A stretch of DNA of 64,000 nt, taken from contig NZ_AKJN02000002.1 in the NCBI RefSeq assembly GCF_000282315.2, positions 1-64,000 on the forward strand. Reading direction: 5' to 3'. Below are positions 20,814 through 32,183 of this stretch, piece by piece. This DNA is from Pseudomonas sp. GM41(2012). Lineage in GTDB: Bacteria > Pseudomonadota > Gammaproteobacteria > Pseudomonadales > Pseudomonadaceae. The position numbers and the translations under genes were made by a program. The notes under the pieces were generated by a model. It did not search any database, had not been told where the DNA came from, and worked only from the letters and a program-made list of their open reading frames with translations. Within the stretch, counting starts at the first letter, position 1. Every line of letters starts with the position of its first letter.

Positions 20814-22378
20814 TGAGCGCATCGTTATCCGCCCCCGTCGCGCGCGGGGGTTATGTACCACGGCGCAAGCGGCCATCGATCTGGCTGCTGCTACCGGTTT
20901 TGCTGCTGGTGGTGCTCAGCCTGTTGCCACTGGCGTATGTCGGGCTCAAGACCTGGCAAGCCGGTTGGGCTGAGGCACTGCATTTGTTGTGGCGTCCTTA
21001 TGTGTTCGGCCTGCTGCGCAACACATTGGCGCTGATGGCCGGTGTGACGCTCGCCTGCGGCGTGATCGGCCTGTCGCTGGCCTGGCTGCTTGAGCGCAGC
21101 AACTTGCCGGGGCGACGCTTGTGGGGCGTGATTCTGTGCCTGCCGTTCGCGGTGCCGGCGTTTGTCAGCAGCTTTACCTGGGTCTCGCTGAGCGCTCATT
21201 TCGAAGGCTTGGGCGGGGCGATCCTGGTGATGACCCTGTCCAAGTATCCGCTGATCTTTCTGCCGGTTGCTGCGACCCTGCGCAATCTCGATCCCTCTCT
21301 CGAAGAGTCCGCTCGCACACTGGGGCAGAATCGCTGGGGCGTGTTTTTCAGAATCACTCTGCCGCTGCTCTGGCCGTCACTGCTCGCCGGTTCGCTGCTG
21401 ATCGCGCTGCACATGCTGGTGGAATTCGGTGCGCTGTCGATCATCGGCCTGCAGACGTTTACCACCGCGATCTATCAACAGTTCGAACTGGAATTCAGTA
21501 ACGCGAATGCGGCGATGCTTTCCGCCGTGTTGCTGGCGCTGTGTCTGATGCTGTTGTGGCTGGAACTGCGAGCGCGCGGCAAGGGCCGACACGTGCGCAC
21601 CGGCCAGGGCGCGGCTCGGCAGGCGGAACAGGTCCGGCTGGGGCCTTGGGCTGCCGCCGGACAACTTTATTGCCTGGCGCTGGCGATCATCGGCAGCGGT
21701 ATTCCGCTCGGGATGCTGGCGTACTGGCTAGCGGTGGGTTCGTCGGCAGCGTTCCCGGTAGCGGCGATCAGCGAGGCGCTGCTCTCCTCTCTGGCGTTGT
21801 CACTGGGCGGCGCGGCGCTGTGCCTGGTGCTCGCAGTGCCGGTGGGATTGCTGGTGGTGCGCCACAAGGGCCAATTGGCGATCTGGGCCGAACGCTTGCC
21901 GTATCTGCTGCATGCGCTGCCAGGACTGGTGATCGCGCTGACGCTGGTGTATTTCGCCCTGCACTATGTGCCCGTGCTGTACCAGACTTCGGCGTTGTTG
22001 CTGATCGCTTATGCACTGCTGTTTTTGCCGCTGGCACAGGCGCCGATTCGTACGGCGCTAAACAAGGCTGCGCCACAACTGGAAGAGGCTGCACGCACGC
22101 TGGGCGCATCGTCCTTTAGCGCGTTTTGCCGGGTGACGTTGCCGATCATTTTCCCGGCGCTGGGCGCAGCGTTTGCGCTGGTGTTTCTGGATGCGATGAA
22201 GGAACTGACGGCGACACTGCTGTTGAGTCCGACCGGGCTCAATACGCTGGCGACGGAAGTCTGGGCGCATACCGCGAATGTGGAGTTTGCAGCGGCGGCG
22301 CCTTATGCGGCGTTGTTGATTTTGGTGTCGGGGCTGCCGGTTTATCTGCTGACGACTCGGATGTATTTGAGTCGCTGA
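20813..22378 (+). CDS. Fe(III)-type ABC transporter double permease
   Basis: 521 aa inner-membrane protein made of two fused permease halves, with about 12 membrane segments. Each half has an EAA loop that docks the ATPase: EESARTLGQNRWG...P (about 160-185) and EEAARTLGASSFS...P (about 420-450). This duplicated layout is typical of FbpB/SfuB iron permeases. The start overlaps the binding-protein stop (TGATG). The operon ends at a REP pair with no ATP-binding subunit. Confidence 0.92.
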   Translation: MSASLSAPVARGGYVPRRKRPSIWLLLPVLLLVVLSLLPLAYVGLKTWQAGWAEALHLLWRPYVFGLLRNTLALMAGVTLACGVIGLSLAWLLERSNLPGRRLWGVILCLPFAVPAFVSSFTWVSLSAHFEGLGGAILVMTLSKYPLIFLPVAATLRNLDPSLEESARTLGQNRWGVFFRITLPLLWPSLLAGSLLIALHMLVEFGALSIIGLQTFTTAIYQQFELEFSNANAAMLSAVLLALCLMLLWLELRARGKGRHVRTGQGAARQAEQVRLGPWAAAGQLYCLALAIIGSGIPLGMLAYWLAVGSSAAFPVAAISEALLSSLALSLGGAALCLVLAVPVGLLVVRHKGQLAIWAERLPYLLHALPGLVIALTLVYFALHYVPVLYQTSALLLIAYALLFLPLAQAPIRTALNKAAPQLEEAARTLGASSFSAFCRVTLPIIFPALGAAFALVFLDAMKELTATLLLSPTGLNTLATEVWAHTANVEFAAAAPYAALLILVSGLPVYLLTTRMYLSR

Positions 22379-22385
22379 GATTGCC

Positions 22386-22448
22386 ATCGCGAGCAGGCTC
22401 GCTCCCACAGGGAAATACATTCCAATGTGGGAGCGAGCCTGCTCGCGA
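22386..22448. repeat. REP-type inverted pair (REPIN)
   Basis: Arms of about 23 nt around TCGCGAGCAGGCTCGCTCCCACA and its inverse, spacer 16 nt, between the convergent permease and chemoreceptor genes. Confidence 0.85.
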
Positions 22449-22473
22449 AGAGGCTAACCCAGTCAATACAAAT

Positions 22474-24408
22474 TTAAGCCCTGAATTGCCCCAGACTTGC
22501 CTTCAACTGCGCCGCCAATCCATCCAGCACCTTGCCGCTGGCCGTGGTTTCCACCACCGCTTGTGCCGCTTTCTCAGCCTGTGCATGAATGGTTTCAACC
22601 CGACCACGCACCGCTTGCGCGCCTTGCGCCTGATGCGCCGCTGCCTGCGTTGCCAGACCAATCGCCGCATGAACCTGCTCGACCGACGCCTGCACCGATT
22701 GCTGCAACCGCGCACTGTCACGCAGCACCAGCAAACCTTCGCTGGCCTGACGCCCTGCCTGACCGATCGCGGCCACCGCCTCACGCGCACCTTGTTGCAG
22801 GGCAACGATGTGCGCCTGAATGTCGCCAGTGGAGCTCTGTGTCTTGCTCGCCAGCGCTCGCACCTCGTCAGCGACCACGGCAAAGCCGCGACCAGTCTCG
22901 CCCGCACGCGCCGCTTCGATCGCCGCGTTCAGCGCCAGCAGGTTGGTCTGCTCGGCGATCCCGTGAATCACCGTCAACACCACTTCAATTTGCTCACTCT
23001 GCTGCGCCAGCCGCTCGATGACTTTCGCCCCGGTGTCGACCTGCCCGGCCAACGCCTCGATCAGGCTGCCGACTTTCGCCGACGTCCGCGTGTTTTCATC
23101 CGTCGCCGAACGAATATCCACCACTTGCTGCAAGGCTGCCTGCATGGCGTGACTTTCAGACTGGGCTTCGTCAGCCATTTGTGACAACGCACGCAGGCTC
23201 TCGGCCACCTCATCGCGCTGCATGCCCGCCGCTTTATCGGCCCCGGCATTGCGCAAGGTCATCGCGCCGATTTCCACACCGGTACGCTGAGCCACATCGC
23301 CCGCTTCGCGCACGATCGGCTGCAACTTATCCACAAAGCGATTGACCGCCGAAGCCATGTCGCCGATTTCGTCCTTACTGTTGATCTGCACGCGCTTGGT
23401 CAGGTCGCCCTCGCCCGCCGCCAGGTCATCCATGGCAGCGATGAGCAGCTTCAAGCGATTGACCACCCGACGACCCAGCACCACCGCGAGCAACAGCAGC
23501 ACACCGCAACCGACCAGCGCGAGACCCATGCCGATGCGCCAGCGCAAAGTGCCTGCCGCTTCCTGCACAGTGCTGGTGGTGTTTGCTTGCATCGCTGAAG
23601 CCGTGGACTGCGCCGACTTCAGGCGCGCGCCCATCGCTGCAGCACTATCAGCCGCCGCACCTTTGAGGCTGTCACCGACCAGTTGATCACTGCTGGCGAT
23701 CAGAGCCGAAAAGCGTTTGTCGAGGGCTGCCAGATCGACTTCCACGGAAGCGGTGGAGACACCCATCAAGACCTTGCCGATTTCCACGCCATTGGGGCTG
23801 ATTGAGGCTTCGAGGTAGTAGACCGATGGATCGTTCTTCGCCGCATCCAGCACTTTGTCCAATGCGCGCTCGCCCTGGCCTTTCTCCAGCAGCGCTTTGT
23901 TGATCGGGTTCTCGCGGTTCAGATAGCGCGTCAGGTGCTGGCCGGTAGCGTCGTCGTAGATCACAAACAGCACGTTGGGATTGCGCTGGGCCCGGCGGGC
24001 GAATTCGGACAGGGTTGGAACGTCGCTGTCCCACATGGCGCGAGGTGCGACTGAAGCCAGAAGCTGCGCCATATCATTGGCGGAGTCCTTCAGATCCTTC
24101 TCCAGCGTCACACGCAGTTGTGCTTGCTCGTCCTTCAATCGCGAGGACAAACCCGCCGTAAGACGCTGACGCGTGCTGGTAGAGAGGCTGTCGAGGCTCG
24201 ACGTGACTTCACGCCCTGCCTGCTCAAGTTCCCCGGAGAGCTTTTGACTGTCGACCCCCAGGCGAACACCCAGATCCGCTTCCAGTGCGGTCACTGTGCT
24301 CCGGGTCAGGGCGACAGCTACAAGCACTTGCACCAAAAGGGCGATACCAAGGGTAACGAACACCGGCCGCAGAAGACGGCTTTGTAACAGTGAGAGAATG
24401 GCTGACAC
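22474..24408 (-). CDS. Methyl-accepting chemotaxis protein
   Basis: 644 aa. First membrane helix at about 13-33, periplasmic sensor region about 34-290 (helical at both ends with a Cache-like centre, [14 protein letters not shown]), second membrane helix about 292-315, HAMP about 316-370, then the signalling domain with the highly conserved hairpin tip ([22 protein letters not shown]). The ligand is not predictable. The GTG start follows GAGGG by 7 nt. The sequence after the tip is short and lacks a CheR-docking pentapeptide at its end (...LGQFRA). Confidence 0.93.
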   Translation of the reverse strand: MSAILSLLQSRLLRPVFVTLGIALLVQVLVAVALTRSTVTALEADLGVRLGVDSQKLSGELEQAGREVTSSLDSLSTSTRQRLTAGLSSRLKDEQAQLRVTLEKDLKDSANDMAQLLASVAPRAMWDSDVPTLSEFARRAQRNPNVLFVIYDDATGQHLTRYLNRENPINKALLEKGQGERALDKVLDAAKNDPSVYYLEASISPNGVEIGKVLMGVSTASVEVDLAALDKRFSALIASSDQLVGDSLKGAAADSAAAMGARLKSAQSTASAMQANTTSTVQEAAGTLRWRIGMGLALVGCGVLLLLAVVLGRRVVNRLKLLIAAMDDLAAGEGDLTKRVQINSKDEIGDMASAVNRFVDKLQPIVREAGDVAQRTGVEIGAMTLRNAGADKAAGMQRDEVAESLRALSQMADEAQSESHAMQAALQQVVDIRSATDENTRTSAKVGSLIEALAGQVDTGAKVIERLAQQSEQIEVVLTVIHGIAEQTNLLALNAAIEAARAGETGRGFAVVADEVRALASKTQSSTGDIQAHIVALQQGAREAVAAIGQAGRQASEGLLVLRDSARLQQSVQASVEQVHAAIGLATQAAAHQAQGAQAVRGRVETIHAQAEKAAQAVVETTASGKVLDGLAAQLKASLGQFRA

Positions 24409-24426
24409 TTAAAATCCCTCTGCTTG

Positions 24427-24447
24427 GCGCCATTAAATTGATGGCGC
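24427..24447. promoter_or_regulatory. Inverted repeat in the chemoreceptor leader
   Basis: GCGCCAT-N7-ATGGCGC, perfect 7-bp arms, 19 nt upstream of the start codon. It could be an operator or an mRNA hairpin close to the ribosome site. No known regulator is recognised. Confidence 0.3.
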
Positions 24448-24512
24448 ACTGGAAGCGATGCTTTTAATCAACATCACAGCAAAGGTCGTGCCGCCCGACA
24501 GGCAGATACGAC

Positions 24513-24537
24513 AAAGGCCCCAAATGAGGGGCCTTTG
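24513..24537 (-). terminator. Terminator of purA
   Basis: AAAGGCCCC-N6-GGGGCCTTT, 9-bp perfect stem about 20 nt past the purA stop. The T-run is short on the minus strand. Confidence 0.65.
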
Positions 24538-24557
24538 TGTTTTACATCAACGACTTA

Positions 24558-25901
<1,344 letters not shown>

Positions 25902-27089
25902 TCAAGAAGCCAGTGGCGATACTTGCCAAAGCCCGTTCTGCTGAATCAATTGCCGGTCGCAGTCCGCTTCACGGGCGGCGGCCAAAGGTTGCCCAGGCAA
26001 CGCCTGAACGACACGCTGACCCTCACTGCGCAACTGGCAAACCTGCTGCCAGAGTGCCGCATCCGTACTGTCAGGCATCCAGATACCGCCAGACGGTAAC
26101 TCGATCTCAGCACGCCCCAGGGTCACCAGGGTTTTCAAATCGGTAGAGAAGCCGGTTGCCGGACGGGCACGACCGAAGTCGGCACCGATGTCGTCGTAAC
26201 GACCGCCCTGAGCAATGGACTGGCCAACACCCGGTACGAACACCGCGAACACCACACCAGTGTGGTAGTGGTAGCCGCGCAACTCGCCCAGATCGAAATA
26301 CAACGGCAACTCAGGGAAACGCGTGGACAGACGCTCGGCAATCGCCAGCAAGTCGTCCAGAGCTGCCAGTACCGGCGCCGGCGCATCCGCCAGACGCTCG
26401 CGGGCAGCGCTCAAGACTTCACGGCCGCCACACAGGTCAACCAGCGCCCGCAACATGCCCGACAGATCGGCAGGCAAGCCTTCGGTCAAGGTAATGACCT
26501 CGTCGATGGCCTTACGTTGCAACGCGTCGAACAACTGTTGCTCGACTTCACCGGACAAACCGGCGGCGCGAGCCAGGCCGCGGTAGATACCCACATGACC
26601 GAGGTCCATGTGCACATCCGGCACATCGGCCAGTTGCAGCATAGCCAACATCAGGCTGATGACTTCCACGTCGCTGCTCGGGCTGGCATCGCCGTACAAC
26701 TCGGCACCCAGCTGGATCGGGCTGCGCGAGGACGACAAGGCGCGCGGTTGAGCGTGCAGCACGCTACCGGCATAGCACAGACGGCTCGGGCCTTCGCGAC
26801 GCAAGGTGTGCGCATCGATGCGCGCCACTTGCGGCGTAATGTCGGCACGGAACCCCATCTGCCGGCCCGATTGCGGGTCGATGACCTTGAAGGTACGCAG
26901 ATCGAGGTCCTGGCCCGCGCCGGTCAGCAGGGATTCCAGGTACTCGATATGGGGAGTCACGACAAACTCGTAACCCCAGCTCTGGAACAGATCCAACACC
27001 TGACGACGCGCGACTTCAATGCGCGCCGCTTCTGGTGGCAGTACTTCTTCGATGCCATCTGGCAGCAGCCAGCGGTCTACCGTTGCCAT
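25902..27089 (-). CDS. hisZ: ATP phosphoribosyltransferase regulatory subunit HisZ
   Basis: 395 aa histidyl-tRNA-synthetase paralogue that lacks aminoacylation function and pairs with the short form of HisG to make the histidine-sensitive first enzyme of histidine synthesis. Class II synthetase motifs remain ([23 protein letters not shown]). The location just before purA is conserved in pseudomonads. Confidence 0.96.
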   Translation of the reverse strand: MATVDRWLLPDGIEEVLPPEAARIEVARRQVLDLFQSWGYEFVVTPHIEYLESLLTGAGQDLDLRTFKVIDPQSGRQMGFRADITPQVARIDAHTLRREGPSRLCYAGSVLHAQPRALSSSRSPIQLGAELYGDASPSSDVEVISLMLAMLQLADVPDVHMDLGHVGIYRGLARAAGLSGEVEQQLFDALQRKAIDEVITLTEGLPADLSGMLRALVDLCGGREVLSAARERLADAPAPVLAALDDLLAIAERLSTRFPELPLYFDLGELRGYHYHTGVVFAVFVPGVGQSIAQGGRYDDIGADFGRARPATGFSTDLKTLVTLGRAEIELPSGGIWMPDSTDAALWQQVCQLRSEGQRVVQALPGQPLAAAREADCDRQLIQQNGLWQVSPLAS

Positions 27090-27407
27090 TACGCCATTCC
27101 CCTATGATCCGGGCGGCAAGCCGTTGGGCGAGCCTTGAGTGAAGCAGAAAATGATCGGCTCATGCGCACAAACAACGCGCATGGACGACACGGCGAAAAG
27201 CCTGAAATCGGCTTCACCAACCACTTTCCTCGAAAAACCTGTCGAGTCATTCAACTCGGACGCCTGCATAAAAAACAGCAATCAAACGTGCAGACGCAAA
27301 AAAGCCGGGAATTTCCCGGCTGCCGCATCATACACACGTTTTCCCAAAGGATCACCCCGCCCGAGGCGTTAGCCGCCAGGCGGGGGATGATTCAGGTCAA
27401 CGTCGTA
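27090..27407. other. Gap between hflC and hisZ
   Basis: 318 bp. It holds the hflC terminator (27296-27321) and should contain the hisZ promoter. I read all frames for the small DUF2065 (YjeT) gene often found here in other gammaproteobacteria and did not find one. Confidence 0.5.
27296..27321 (-). terminator. Terminator of the hfq-hflX-hflK-hflC run
   Basis: AGCCGGGAA/TTCCCGGCT stem (27303-27321) followed on the minus strand by TTTTTTG. About 86 nt past the hflC stop. Confidence 0.85.
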
Positions 27408-28277
27408 TCAAGGCTTGGCTTTTTCCAGGTAACGGAAGAAGTCGCTGCTTGGGTCCAGGACCATGACGTCGGATTTGTTCGCGAAGCTTTCACGGTAGGC
27501 ACGCAGGCTACGGTAGAAACCGTAGAACTCCTGATCCTGACCGTAGGCCTTGGAGTAGATCGCAGCCGCCTGGGCATCACCATCACCACGAACCTCTTCA
27601 GATTCACGATAGGCTTCAGCCAGCAACACGCGGCGTTGACGATCAGCGTCGGCACGAATGCCTTCCGACAGTTCGTTACCCTTGGCGCGGTGCTCACGAG
27701 CTTCACGCTCACGCTCGGAACTCATGCGCTCGAACACGCTGCGGTTCACTTCTTTCGGCAGATCGATGGCCTTGACCCGAACATCGACAACTTCGATGCC
27801 CAGCTCTTTTTCCGCCATCTTGTTCAGCGAAGCGGTGATATCGGTCATCAGCGCATCGCGCTCACCGGAAACCACTTCGTGCAGCGTGCGCTTACCGAAC
27901 TGGTCACGCAGGCCCGACTCCAGACGACGGGAAAGACGCTCGTCAGCAATCTGCTTGAGGCCGGAAGTCGCGGTGTAGAAGCGCTCGGCATCTTTCACGC
28001 GCCACTTGGCGTAGGCATCGACCATGACGGCTTTCTTTTCCAGCGTCAGGAAGCGTTGTGTCGGTGCATCCAGCGTCATCAGGCGTGCGTCGAATTTGCG
28101 CACCTGGTTAACGTAAGGCACTTTCACATGCAGGCCCGGCTGAACATCAGTCTGGACCACACGACCGAACTGCAGCAGCACCGCACGCTCGGTCTGAGCC
28201 ACGATGTAGAAGCAGTTCCAGGCAGCGATCGCCACGACGACGCCGACAATAAGGGCGATCAGCGATTTATTGCTCAT
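27408..28277 (-). CDS. hflC: Protease modulator HflC
   Basis: 289 aa inner-membrane SPFH/band-7 protein: N-terminal membrane anchor (about 5-25), SPFH domain, then a coiled coil rich in Glu/Arg (about 180-235). With HflK it forms the large periplasm-facing cage around FtsH. The ATG overlaps the hflK stop by 1 nt (TGATG). Confidence 0.97.
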   Translation of the reverse strand: MSNKSLIALIVGVVVAIAAWNCFYIVAQTERAVLLQFGRVVQTDVQPGLHVKVPYVNQVRKFDARLMTLDAPTQRFLTLEKKAVMVDAYAKWRVKDAERFYTATSGLKQIADERLSRRLESGLRDQFGKRTLHEVVSGERDALMTDITASLNKMAEKELGIEVVDVRVKAIDLPKEVNRSVFERMSSEREREAREHRAKGNELSEGIRADADRQRRVLLAEAYRESEEVRGDGDAQAAAIYSKAYGQDQEFYGFYRSLRAYRESFANKSDVMVLDPSSDFFRYLEKAKP

Positions 28278-29446
28278 CAGCGACTCTCCCTGGTACGTGC
28301 TTGCTGTTGCTGCAGATCGGCTGCACGCACATTCGCTTCATTGCTGGTGGCTGCCGCACCGGTCACCGAAGTGCTGGTGTTGCGACCGCCTTCGACCATC
28401 TTGTCCAGCGGCAAGTACAGCAGATTGCTCTGGCCATTCTTGTTGCCGGTCACGAGAACCTTGCTGGTGTTGCTGAAGACTTCCTGCATGGTGTCCAGGT
28501 ACAGACGCTGACGGGTCACTTCAGGGGCCTTGCGATACTCGCTCACCAGCTTGGTGAAGCGATCAGCCTCACCCTTGGCGCGCGAGACGGTTTCGTCACG
28601 ATAACCGTTGGCATCTTCGATGATGCGCTGGGCCTGACCACGGGCTTCCGGCACGACGCCGTTGGCGTAGGTTTCAGCCTGGTTACGCGAACGCTGCTCG
28701 TCTTCACGGGCGCGGATCACGTCATCGAAGGCTTCCTGCACTTCACGCGGTGCGGCTGCGCTCTGTACGTTGACCTGAGTGACGGTGATACCGGTGCGAT
28801 AGGTATCCATGAAGCGTTGCAGACGCTCCTTGATTTCGCTGGCCATCAATTCACGACCTTCGGTCAGCACCTGGTCCATCGCGGTGGAACCCACCACATG
28901 GCGCAAGGCACTTTCGGTCGCGTGCTGCAGGCTGATTTCCGGCTGATCAACGCTCAGCACGAAGTCCTGCAGATTGCTGATCTTGTACTGCACGGTCAGC
29001 GGCACTTCGACGATGTTCTCGTCTTCAGTCAGCATTTGACCCTGCTTGGTATAGGCACGCTCACGCGTGACGTTTTCCAGGTACTTGCGATCGATCGGCG
29101 GGAAATAGATGTTCAGGCCCGGGCCAACGGTTTCGTAGTACTTGCCGAAGCGCAGCACCACGGCTTGCTCCTGCTCGTCGACTACATAGACCGCGCTGTA
29201 CAGCCACACGGCCGCCAACACGACCAGGCCGATGCCGAGCAGACCGCCGAAGCCGCCACTCCTGCCCGAACCGCCACCATCATCACCGCGTTTCTTACCA
29301 CCACCGAACAACCCGTTCAGGCTTTCCTGCAGCTTTCGGAAGGCCTCGTCGAGATCCGGTGGTCCCTTGCGGTCGCCGTTATTGCGGCGCTTGCCACCCC
29401 AAGGATCCTGATTATTCGAGTTGCCACCCGGCTCATTCCAAGCCAT
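28277..29446 (-). CDS. hflK: FtsH protease activity modulator HflK
   Basis: 389 aa. Begins MAWNEPGG with a Gly/Asn/Lys-rich cytoplasmic segment, membrane helix about 68-90, SPFH domain from EQEQAVVLRFGKY, and a coiled coil around 250-320. The ATG at 29446 follows GGAGAG; the frame is open 12 codons upstream without support. Partner of HflC. Confidence 0.97.
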   Translation of the reverse strand: MAWNEPGGNSNNQDPWGGKRRNNGDRKGPPDLDEAFRKLQESLNGLFGGGKKRGDDGGGSGRSGGFGGLLGIGLVVLAAVWLYSAVYVVDEQEQAVVLRFGKYYETVGPGLNIYFPPIDRKYLENVTRERAYTKQGQMLTEDENIVEVPLTVQYKISNLQDFVLSVDQPEISLQHATESALRHVVGSTAMDQVLTEGRELMASEIKERLQRFMDTYRTGITVTQVNVQSAAAPREVQEAFDDVIRAREDEQRSRNQAETYANGVVPEARGQAQRIIEDANGYRDETVSRAKGEADRFTKLVSEYRKAPEVTRQRLYLDTMQEVFSNTSKVLVTGNKNGQSNLLYLPLDKMVEGGRNTSTSVTGAAATSNEANVRAADLQQQQARTRESR

Positions 29447-29542
29447 AGCGCTCTCCATCTGATAAAGCAAAGACGCACCCACGGCGCGCCGACCAATGCT
29501 ACAGAATGCCCGTCACCGCGGCACAACCGCTTTTTCAGGCTT

Positions 29543-30844
29543 TTATTGCAAAGTGTGTTGTTCGATGAATTCCATCGGTTGCAGACCTTCGCGACTCACC
29601 AGTCGATTCAACTCGACCCGTGGCAAGCGAACGGCCAGCAGGCTGATGCCTTCTTCGTCGTGTTCTTCTTTCTGCACCGCACCGAGTTCGAAAAACTGCG
29701 CACGCAGTCGAGCAAAACGTTGCGGCAAGCGCAAGGTACCGATAAACAAATCACCGCCGAGTAACTCGGCAATGGCTTGTTCAAGCAATTCCAGACCAGT
29801 GCCATCACGCGCCGACAGCCATACCCGCTGGGGTTTGCCGTTTTCGTCGCGCTGGATTTGTGGCTCAACGCCTTCAAGCAAATCGAGTTTGTTATAGACC
29901 TCGAGGATCGGCAAGTCCTGGGCACCAATCTCGCCCAGCACCACCATCACCTGCTCGATCTGCAACATGCGATCCGGTTCGGCCGCATCGATCACGTGCA
30001 ACAACAGGTCGGAGTTGCTCGACTCTTCGAGCGTAGACCGAAATGCCTCGACCAGTTTGTGGGGCAAGTGGCGTATGAAACCCACCGTATCAGCCAGGAC
30101 AATCGGCCCCAGGTCGTCGAGTTCCAGACGGCGCAAGGTCGGGTCCAGCGTGGCAAACAACTGGTCAGCCGCGTACACGTCGGATTTCGTCACGTTATTG
30201 AAGAGCGTGGATTTGCCGGCGTTGGTATAGCCCACAAGGGACACGGTAGGAATATCCGCACGCGAACGGCCGCGTCGCGACTGTTCGCGCTGACTGCGCA
30301 CTTTTTCCAGTCGGCCCTTGATCTGCCGCAGACGAACCCGCAGCAAACGGCGGTCGGTTTCGAGTTGGGTTTCACCCGGACCACGCATGCCGATACCGCC
30401 ACCCTGACGCTCAAGGTGGGTCCAGCCACGAACCAGCCGGGTGCTCATGTGGTCAAGCTGGGCCAGTTCTACCTGGAGCTTGCCTTCATGGGTACGGGCG
30501 CGTTGGGCGAAAATATCGAGAATCAGACCGGTACGGTCGATCACGCGACACTCGAAAACACGTTCGAGGTTACGTTCCTGACTGGGCGTGAGGATGTGAT
30601 TGAAAATCACCAGATCGGCTTCTTCGGCCTTGACCAGGTCGCGCAGTTCCTCGACCTTGCCGCTGCCAATCAGGAATTTGGCGGTTGGCCGATGACGCGG
30701 CACGTTAAAAAACGCAACGGTCTCGGCGCCCGCCGAATTAGCCAGTTCCTGAAACTCCTGCGGATCTTCGCGCGCCTCAGGGTCCTGTCCATCCAAGTGA
30801 ACGAGGATTACTCGCTCACCACCACCGTGGCGCTCAAAGAACAA
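29543..30844 (-). CDS. hflX: Ribosome-associated GTPase HflX
   Basis: 433 aa. N-terminal HflX domain with its Gly-rich GGGIGMRGPGETQLE signature, then the GTPase domain with GYTNAGKST (G1), DTVGF (G3) and NKLD (G4). Splits stalled or heat-damaged ribosomes. Translation seems to start at TTG (MFFERHGGGER), 6 nt after GGAG. It follows hfq closely, within the conserved miaA-hfq-hflX-hflK-hflC order. Confidence 0.96.
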   Translation of the reverse strand: MFFERHGGGERVILVHLDGQDPEAREDPQEFQELANSAGAETVAFFNVPRHRPTAKFLIGSGKVEELRDLVKAEEADLVIFNHILTPSQERNLERVFECRVIDRTGLILDIFAQRARTHEGKLQVELAQLDHMSTRLVRGWTHLERQGGGIGMRGPGETQLETDRRLLRVRLRQIKGRLEKVRSQREQSRRGRSRADIPTVSLVGYTNAGKSTLFNNVTKSDVYAADQLFATLDPTLRRLELDDLGPIVLADTVGFIRHLPHKLVEAFRSTLEESSNSDLLLHVIDAAEPDRMLQIEQVMVVLGEIGAQDLPILEVYNKLDLLEGVEPQIQRDENGKPQRVWLSARDGTGLELLEQAIAELLGGDLFIGTLRLPQRFARLRAQFFELGAVQKEEHDEEGISLLAVRLPRVELNRLVSREGLQPMEFIEQHTLQ

Positions 30845-30856
30845 AGGAGACTCCTA

Positions 30857-31117
30857 TCAGGCGTTACCTGGCTCAGCGTCACCTGCTTCGGATTCGGTTG
30901 CGCTAGGCAGACGAATTGGACGAACCGGCACCACTGTAGAGATAGCGTGTTTGTAAACCATCTGGCTGACGGTGTTTTTCAGCAGGATAACGAACTGGTC
31001 GAAAGACTCGATCGTGCCTTGCAGTTTGATCCCGTTGACCAGGTAGATGGAAACCCCCACTTTCTCTTTACGTAAAGTATTCAAGTAAGGGTCTTGTAGC
31101 GAATGCCCTTTTGACAT
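30857..31117 (-). CDS. hfq: RNA chaperone Hfq
   Basis: 86 aa, typical of Pseudomonas Hfq (shorter than the E. coli protein). Contains the Sm1 and Sm2 motifs, including [16 protein letters not shown] and [10 protein letters not shown], and a short acidic tail. Forms the hexamer that joins small RNAs to mRNAs and acts with Crc in catabolite control. AAAGGAG lies 8 nt before the ATG. Confidence 0.99.
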   Translation of the reverse strand: MSKGHSLQDPYLNTLRKEKVGVSIYLVNGIKLQGTIESFDQFVILLKNTVSQMVYKHAISTVVPVRPIRLPSATESEAGDAEPGNA

Positions 31118-31211
31118 GTGCCGCACTCCTTTAAGGATTCAATATAAAAAATAGGTAAACAAATGGCTTGTGGCCGTCACACCCCCAAGGATAGACGGCA
31201 AATGCAAGGAC

Positions 31212-32183
31212 TCAGCTCAATATGGAGATGGTCCCAAGGTATTTCAAGGCGCGCGGCAGATTGTCGCAATCGAGGCTGTCCAACCAGTGTAAATCAGCCC
31301 AACTGCGCAGCCAGGTGAACTGGCGCTTCGCCAATTGGCGCGTGGCAATGATTCCACGCTCCTGCATCTCGGCTTGCGTCAGCTTGCCATCCAGGTAGTC
31401 CCAGACTTGTCGGTAGCCTACTGCACGTATAGACGGCAACCCGGCATGCAGGTCACTTCGCTTACGCAGGGCTACGACCTCGTCAATGAATCCCTGTTCC
31501 AACATATTCGTGAATCTTTGTTTAATTCGCTCGTGCAATACCTGGCGATTTGCCGGGGCAATGGCCAAGTTCGCGACAGTATAGGGCAATTGTTGCAGTC
31601 CCGAGGCGGCTGCTTCAGTACTTTGCGCAGATTGTCGCAACCTTAGTGCAGTCATGCTCTGACCACTGACGCGATAAACTTCCAGCGCCCGACTAAGTCG
31701 CTGCGGATCGTTCGGATGAATACGCGCAGCGGATTCCGGATCGATGACCGCCAATTGATCGTGCAAGGCTTGCCAGCCAAGGCGTGCAGCCTCTTCTTCG
31801 ATCTGTGCGCGGACGTCCGGATCGGCCGCAGGCATGTCTGCCAGACCTTCAACCAAAGCCTTGTAATAGAGCATTGTGCCGCCCACCAGCAGCGGAATTT
31901 TGCCCCGCGCGGTGATCTCGGCCATGGCTTCGAGGGCATCACGACGGAAATCGGCGGCCGAATAGCTCTCTGCCGGGTCGAGAATATCGATCAACCGGTG
32001 TGGAAATTCAGCCAGAAGCTCTTTTGAAGGCTTGGCGGTGCCGATGTCCATGCCACGGTAGACCAGCGCCGAATCGACGCTGATCAGCTCGCAAGGCAAG
32101 ACTTTGGTGAGTTCGATGGCCAGGTCGGTCTTGCCGGCGGCGGTCGGCCCCATCAGGAAAATCGCAGGAGGGAGCTGGTTCAT
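31212..32183 (-). CDS. miaA: tRNA dimethylallyltransferase MiaA
   Basis: 323 aa. Adds a dimethylallyl group to A37 of tRNAs reading UNN codons. Walker [11 protein letters not shown] near the N-terminus, then [18 protein letters not shown], a family signature. The ATG (MNQLPPAIF) overlaps the mutL stop by 1 nt; the longer open frame upstream lies inside mutL. Confidence 0.97.
   Translation of the reverse strand: MNQLPPAIFLMGPTAAGKTDLAIELTKVLPCELISVDSALVYRGMDIGTAKPSKELLAEFPHRLIDILDPAESYSAADFRRDALEAMAEITARGKIPLLVGGTMLYYKALVEGLADMPAADPDVRAQIEEEAARLGWQALHDQLAVIDPESAARIHPNDPQRLSRALEVYRVSGQSMTALRLRQSAQSTEAAASGLQQLPYTVANLAIAPANRQVLHERIKQRFTNMLEQGFIDEVVALRKRSDLHAGLPSIRAVGYRQVWDYLDGKLTQAEMQERGIIATRQLAKRQFTWLRSWADLHWLDSLDCDNLPRALKYLGTISILS

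Noticed and set aside
29447..29482. Upstream extension of hflK by 12 codons
   Set aside because: The ATG of MAWNEPGG has a good ribosome site and matches relatives; the extension has none.
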